Shown here: positions 37,829-40,785 of the stretch, in pieces
How the letters are laid out: each line of letters opens with the position of its first letter
Numbering within the stretch: the stretch's first letter is position 1
From: a virus
IMG/VR virus record: IMGVR_UViG_3300029915_000069
Span: 1-40,785 of that record
DNA length: 40,785 nt
Reading direction: 5' to 3' (one strand)
Notes under the pieces: generated by a model
Told to the model about the DNA's origin: nothing
What the model saw: the letters and a program-made list of their open reading frames with translations, nothing else
Databases searched by the model: none
Position numbers and translations under genes: made by a program

Positions 37829-40459
37829 CTAATTAGTTGTAGGTAAAGTAAAAGCAACCGGAAAAACCCCTTGAATTCCGGCTAGTTGAACCAATAGATT
37901 AATTCCCAAACTAGGTCCATTTAATGTGACCTGTAATCCGTCAACTGCGGAGAACCTTGGGTCTGCGGTAACCATATTTACGATTTGTTTGTAAATATCG
38001 GAAGCCGTTATGTCGGATACAGCCGTACCTGGCTTAACACCTAGCCCAAACGTAGGATCTGTTAAGGAAGTACCCAATTGTGTGCCGAATTTGATGTTTA
38101 ATGCCTGTATAAGGTTGGTAATACCGGCAGCAAGCCTAAAATCACCTGTATTGGTCGTAGCAAGGTCCCCAGATGGGTCGAGTAACCAATCAACCTTACT
38201 TAATCCAACCAAATTGACGTTGGCTACGCTTGAAGGAATAGAAATCTGGTCATAGGCCGGAGTCTGCAAGTCACTAGGTACAAAAATAACATTTTGGCTA
38301 TTCACCGTTCCTGGCAAATATGCTTGTATGTATGCGCTATCAGCAATCGTATAGTTGTCCAAATTAGATAAGCCGTCCAAAGTTAATAGAAAGCTAGTTT
38401 GTGAAAGAGGGACAATATCCAAAATTGTCCTAGCGGTAGGAGATTGCGTACTAGAATTTAAATAAATTGTTTGTCCGACAAACAAGTCTTGGCTAGCACC
38501 TATTACAATATTTCTACCATTTGCATTTGACAATAAGGAGTATTGAAATCCATTCTCGTCAATATAGGGCTCTCTTAATTCATTCAGGGTCACAATCTCA
38601 AGCCACCGTTGCGAATCTCCCAAATATCTTTGAGCAATTTGCTCAACATTTAATCCAAATGGGACTGGGACTTGGATTTTAGAATTCGATATAGAAAATT
38701 CAATGCCTGAAGTAGCGGCCAATGCATTCACGTACTGCATGTTATTTAATATTTGGTCGTTATCTAATTGATTGGTTGCAGTCAACAAATCATAAGACTC
38801 CACTAAAGCATAGAAGGTTTGTAGTATATCGAACTCGTCAAGAGTCATTGGTTGCGTTCTTACTAATGGAGGCGGTTGATTGAAAAGGGTACTATAGTAA
38901 GAATTTCCTGCACCAAATGAATTTGATAATTGAGTACAAAGAGTCAAAATAGTATTTCTCATATTTTGCAAGTCCTGTACCGTAAAGTCATTTACTGTAT
39001 CAAGTTCTGTTTGGAGCGCATTTTGTTGAGCATTATTTAAACTCAAACTGTTCACTGGTACCTGACTCATCAGCATAGGATACTGTAGCGGACTAGAAAA
39101 AACATTGTTTGATGGATTTAAGGTTGAAGAAACAGTTGCAGAATTTCCGAGTTGCCCATTGGCAACAGCAGAAGAGGAAAGCCCTTCATTTGTCTGATTT
39201 AATTGCTGAATTTGAGACAATTTTTGGGTTGTTACTGAATCCGTGGCTGCATTTCCAGTTAGATTATTTATATTTAAAGTAGCCAAAAAATTAGAAACTG
39301 TACTTTTTGCATCCCCAACAAGTTGTGATGGTAAGTCAGAAACTGCCAAAGCTACTCCTGCTAGTTGCTTTACAAGAATTCCTGTTTGTCTTATGATATT
39401 CAGAACGCTGTCAACATCTGAACGCACTGCACCAATTAAATTATACGCTGCCGCTGCAGTATTTTGAGCCGCACTTATAGTGTTTAATATTTTTTGTAGA
39501 ATGCCAGGACTGAGTGGCGTAACTTGAAGAGCATTAAGTCCCGGTTCTTGATTTAAATTAATTCTTCGCCAAGCCTTCAATTGCAAAGTATAGTCAATTT
39601 CTAGTGGGTGATTTACGCTTTCTTCCCAGTTAAAATTGATTGGGGTGACTACGAAGGATTGATTCTGTTTAACAATATCGAAAACTAATCTCCAACCAGC
39701 ATTGGCGGGATTTCTTTTGCCTTCTTCATACTGTTCTAAAAATTGCTGAAGCATTATGGTCTGGTAATATCCCGTACCAAAACCTTCGGCTTCTGGATCG
39801 CTTCCATTTAATTGTTCTTGTGGATTGGTATTGTCTGGTCTATAATTTATTGGTTTAGCAGCGTTTGATCCTGTAGTTATATTGTTTATGACAGATGTAA
39901 ACTGAGTGGCTACATTTTGAGCAGCTTGAATCGTATTACCAAAGATAGATTGTAATACACCTGGTGTCCCAGGCTGAGGTACAATAGAAGGTCTTCCAGG
40001 CCAAACACCAAAGGTTCCTTTAATGGAAATGTTTTTAAAACGAACACCTGAATGTTCTTCCAAAACGCCTCTTAGGGTAGCCGAAAGATTGATGGCAAAT
40101 TGATCCGTAATAGATAGTTGCTGAGGAGTAATGGGCAATCTAAATTCCCAAGAAGAATCCATGGGAATAAAGGCAAGAGTTCCATTACCGAGTGGTTCAA
40201 TATTTATTTCTTGGGGTTCATCTCCACCTACAACCTTATTTCCATTGAAGGTATCTATTACGATAAGTCGATAATAGGCAAGTTTATCCCAAAGATTTGG
40301 GTTAGGTTGCAATTGTGGGAAAAAAGCACTTGAAACCGAAGTCCAGGGAAAGGGAGAGTTTTGGAATGCATATGATTGTACTCCCCCAGAAATAGTAAGG
40401 GGGCTCAAATTAGATGAACCAAAATTCAATGAGTTAGTATCGGCGACTCCAAATGGCAT
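37829..40459 (-). CDS. Fused LysM baseplate protein and gp25-like wedge domain
   Basis: An 876-residue baseplate protein that looks like a fusion. Residues 60-310 resemble the N-terminus of XkdP-type tail proteins (FRLPITPQQLSITDQFAINL, ISIKGTFGVWPGRP, and IDYTLQLKAWRRINL). A helical linker follows (about 320-560). At 605-675 lies a LysM-like domain (VPFGLNVEQIAQRYLGDSQRW ... LNELREPYI), as in T4 gp53. The C-terminal 105 residues (LIQALNIKFGTQLG, DPTFGLG, VTADPRFSAVDGLQVTL) follow the gp25 family pattern, where gp25 is normally a separate protein of about 130 residues. No ribosome binding site precedes the ATG; a CAATCTTA element lies 5 bases before it. Confidence 0.8.
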   Translation of the reverse strand: MPFGVADTNSLNFGSSNLSPLTISGGVQSYAFQNSPFPWTSVSSAFFPQLQPNPNLWDKLAYYRLIVIDTFNGNKVVGGDEPQEINIEPLGNGTLAFIPMDSSWEFRLPITPQQLSITDQFAINLSATLRGVLEEHSGVRFKNISIKGTFGVWPGRPSIVPQPGTPGVLQSIFGNTIQAAQNVATQFTSVINNITTGSNAAKPINYRPDNTNPQEQLNGSDPEAEGFGTGYYQTIMLQQFLEQYEEGKRNPANAGWRLVFDIVKQNQSFVVTPINFNWEESVNHPLEIDYTLQLKAWRRINLNQEPGLNALQVTPLSPGILQKILNTISAAQNTAAAAYNLIGAVRSDVDSVLNIIRQTGILVKQLAGVALAVSDLPSQLVGDAKSTVSNFLATLNINNLTGNAATDSVTTQKLSQIQQLNQTNEGLSSSAVANGQLGNSATVSSTLNPSNNVFSSPLQYPMLMSQVPVNSLSLNNAQQNALQTELDTVNDFTVQDLQNMRNTILTLCTQLSNSFGAGNSYYSTLFNQPPPLVRTQPMTLDEFDILQTFYALVESYDLLTATNQLDNDQILNNMQYVNALAATSGIEFSISNSKIQVPVPFGLNVEQIAQRYLGDSQRWLEIVTLNELREPYIDENGFQYSLLSNANGRNIVIGASQDLFVGQTIYLNSSTQSPTARTILDIVPLSQTSFLLTLDGLSNLDNYTIADSAYIQAYLPGTVNSQNVIFVPSDLQTPAYDQISIPSSVANVNLVGLSKVDWLLDPSGDLATTNTGDFRLAAGITNLIQALNIKFGTQLGTSLTDPTFGLGVKPGTAVSDITASDIYKQIVNMVTADPRFSAVDGLQVTLNGPSLGINLLVQLAGIQGVFPVAFTLPTTN

Positions 40460-40464
40460 AAATA

Positions 40465-40472
40465 TAAGATTG
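40465..40472 (-). promoter_or_regulatory. CAATCTTA octamer before the 876-residue gene
   Basis: Minus strand GACAATCTTATATTTATG: the octamer ends 5 bases before the start codon, the shortest spacing of the six copies. There is no Shine-Dalgarno site. Confidence 0.5.
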
Positions 40473-40523
40473 TCGGTTTAGGTTTACACAGATATGTCAC
40501 TAAATATGTGATATAAAAAGTAT

Positions 40524-40785
40524 ATGATTAAATTTAGACTTATTAACTTCTTATTGCTTTTCCTAATTTTAGTATCATTTAACACATTGTTATCTAAGGT
40601 AAAAATGCACCCTAAATTTAAAGGGGTGGACCCTAAAGTTCAGACCTATACAGACGAATGGATGGATTTGGCAGGCGCATACGGATTAAATTTCAATCAT
40701 GAGGTAACTATTGGGTTTGGCGATATTAATAGGCCAAACGTTGTAGCTCAATGCGAATACGGATGGAATTTTAGAGAAATCACAA
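40524..40785 (+). CDS. Membrane-anchored protein, 3' end cut by window edge
   Basis: A frame open to the right edge, 87 codons visible. Residues 5-24 (RLINFLLLFLILVSFNTLL) form a signal anchor or signal peptide, so the rest should be outside the inner membrane. The visible remainder (GVDPKVQTYTDEWMDLAGAY, then ANVVAQCEYGWNFREIT-like text) resembles the start of small secreted metallopeptidase-like phage proteins, where an HExxH helix would follow, but that part is outside the window. It is divergent from the baseplate gene. TGATATAA lies just upstream, and no strong ribosome binding site is seen. Confidence 0.6.
   Translation, partial: MIKFRLINFLLLFLILVSFNTLLSKVKMHPKFKGVDPKVQTYTDEWMDLAGAYGLNFNHEVTIGFGDINRPNVVAQCEYGWNFREIT

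Noticed and set aside
40489-40520. Imperfect inverted repeat GATATGTCAC / GTGATATA as an operator
   Set aside because: Short, with a mismatch, AT-rich, and not seen at other genes; not enough to call.

Overview
The window is a contiguous piece of a tailed bacteriophage genome. It is AT-rich, tightly packed, has no rRNA or tRNA gene that I could see, and has no stretch over 300 bases without a gene. The baseplate set (a J/gp6-like wedge protein, a LysM tail protein fused to a gp25-like domain, and a gpI/XkdU-like partner) points to a contractile-tail phage (myovirus type). The 2390-residue baseplate protein and the many accessory enzymes suggest a large genome. The host cannot be named. sigma70-like promoters and Shine-Dalgarno sites before many genes fit a bacterial host, and a transglycosylase endolysin only shows that the host has peptidoglycan.

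Left block, 3-9068, plus strand: replication and metabolism. A gene cut by the left edge and an unknown gene lead into a DnaB-like helicase (1133-2275), a 55-residue Cys-containing small protein, an unknown coiled-coil protein and an archaeo-eukaryotic-type (AEP) primase with a PriCT-like tail (2827-3687). A promoter then precedes a GMP reductase-like enzyme, an HExxH metallopeptidase, a CYTH/triphosphate tunnel enzyme, two small unknown genes, an HNH endonuclease, an Xre/ParS-antitoxin-like (DUF2384-like) protein, a PLP aminotransferase, a MazG-like NTP pyrophosphohydrolase, a coiled-coil protein and a 23-residue membrane peptide. Most of these genes overlap by 4-17 bases, so they are probably translated as a coupled operon.

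Middle block, 9060-24539, minus strand: host recognition. It holds a papain-family protease, a glycine-rich adhesin with three tandem repeats, a GIY-YIG homing endonuclease, and a run of fibre genes that share and swap domains (349, 1427, 913, 149 and 979 residues). A clear intrinsic terminator separates the two largest fibre genes. A small plus-strand island (24627-25212) carries a coiled-coil/zinc-ribbon protein and a small beta-rich protein.

Right block: an unknown minus-strand gene (25288-26040), then a plus-strand island with its own strong sigma70-type promoter (transglycosylase endolysin, metallophosphoesterase, DnaQ-like exonuclease, COQ7/ferritin-like protein; 26119-28237), then the minus-strand baseplate operon (28197-40459). 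A plus-strand gene with an N-terminal membrane anchor is cut by the right edge.

The most interesting unlabelled signal is regulatory. The octamer CAATCTTA occurs exactly, in the same orientation, 5-48 bases before the first gene of six minus-strand structural or late-type units. A one-mismatch copy (GAATCTTA) faces the other way before the plus-strand zinc-ribbon gene, so the 24540-24626 gap looks like a two-way promoter. Plus-strand enzyme genes instead have sigma70-like boxes. I infer two promoter classes, with the octamer belonging to an undescribed late promoter or 5' leader element.
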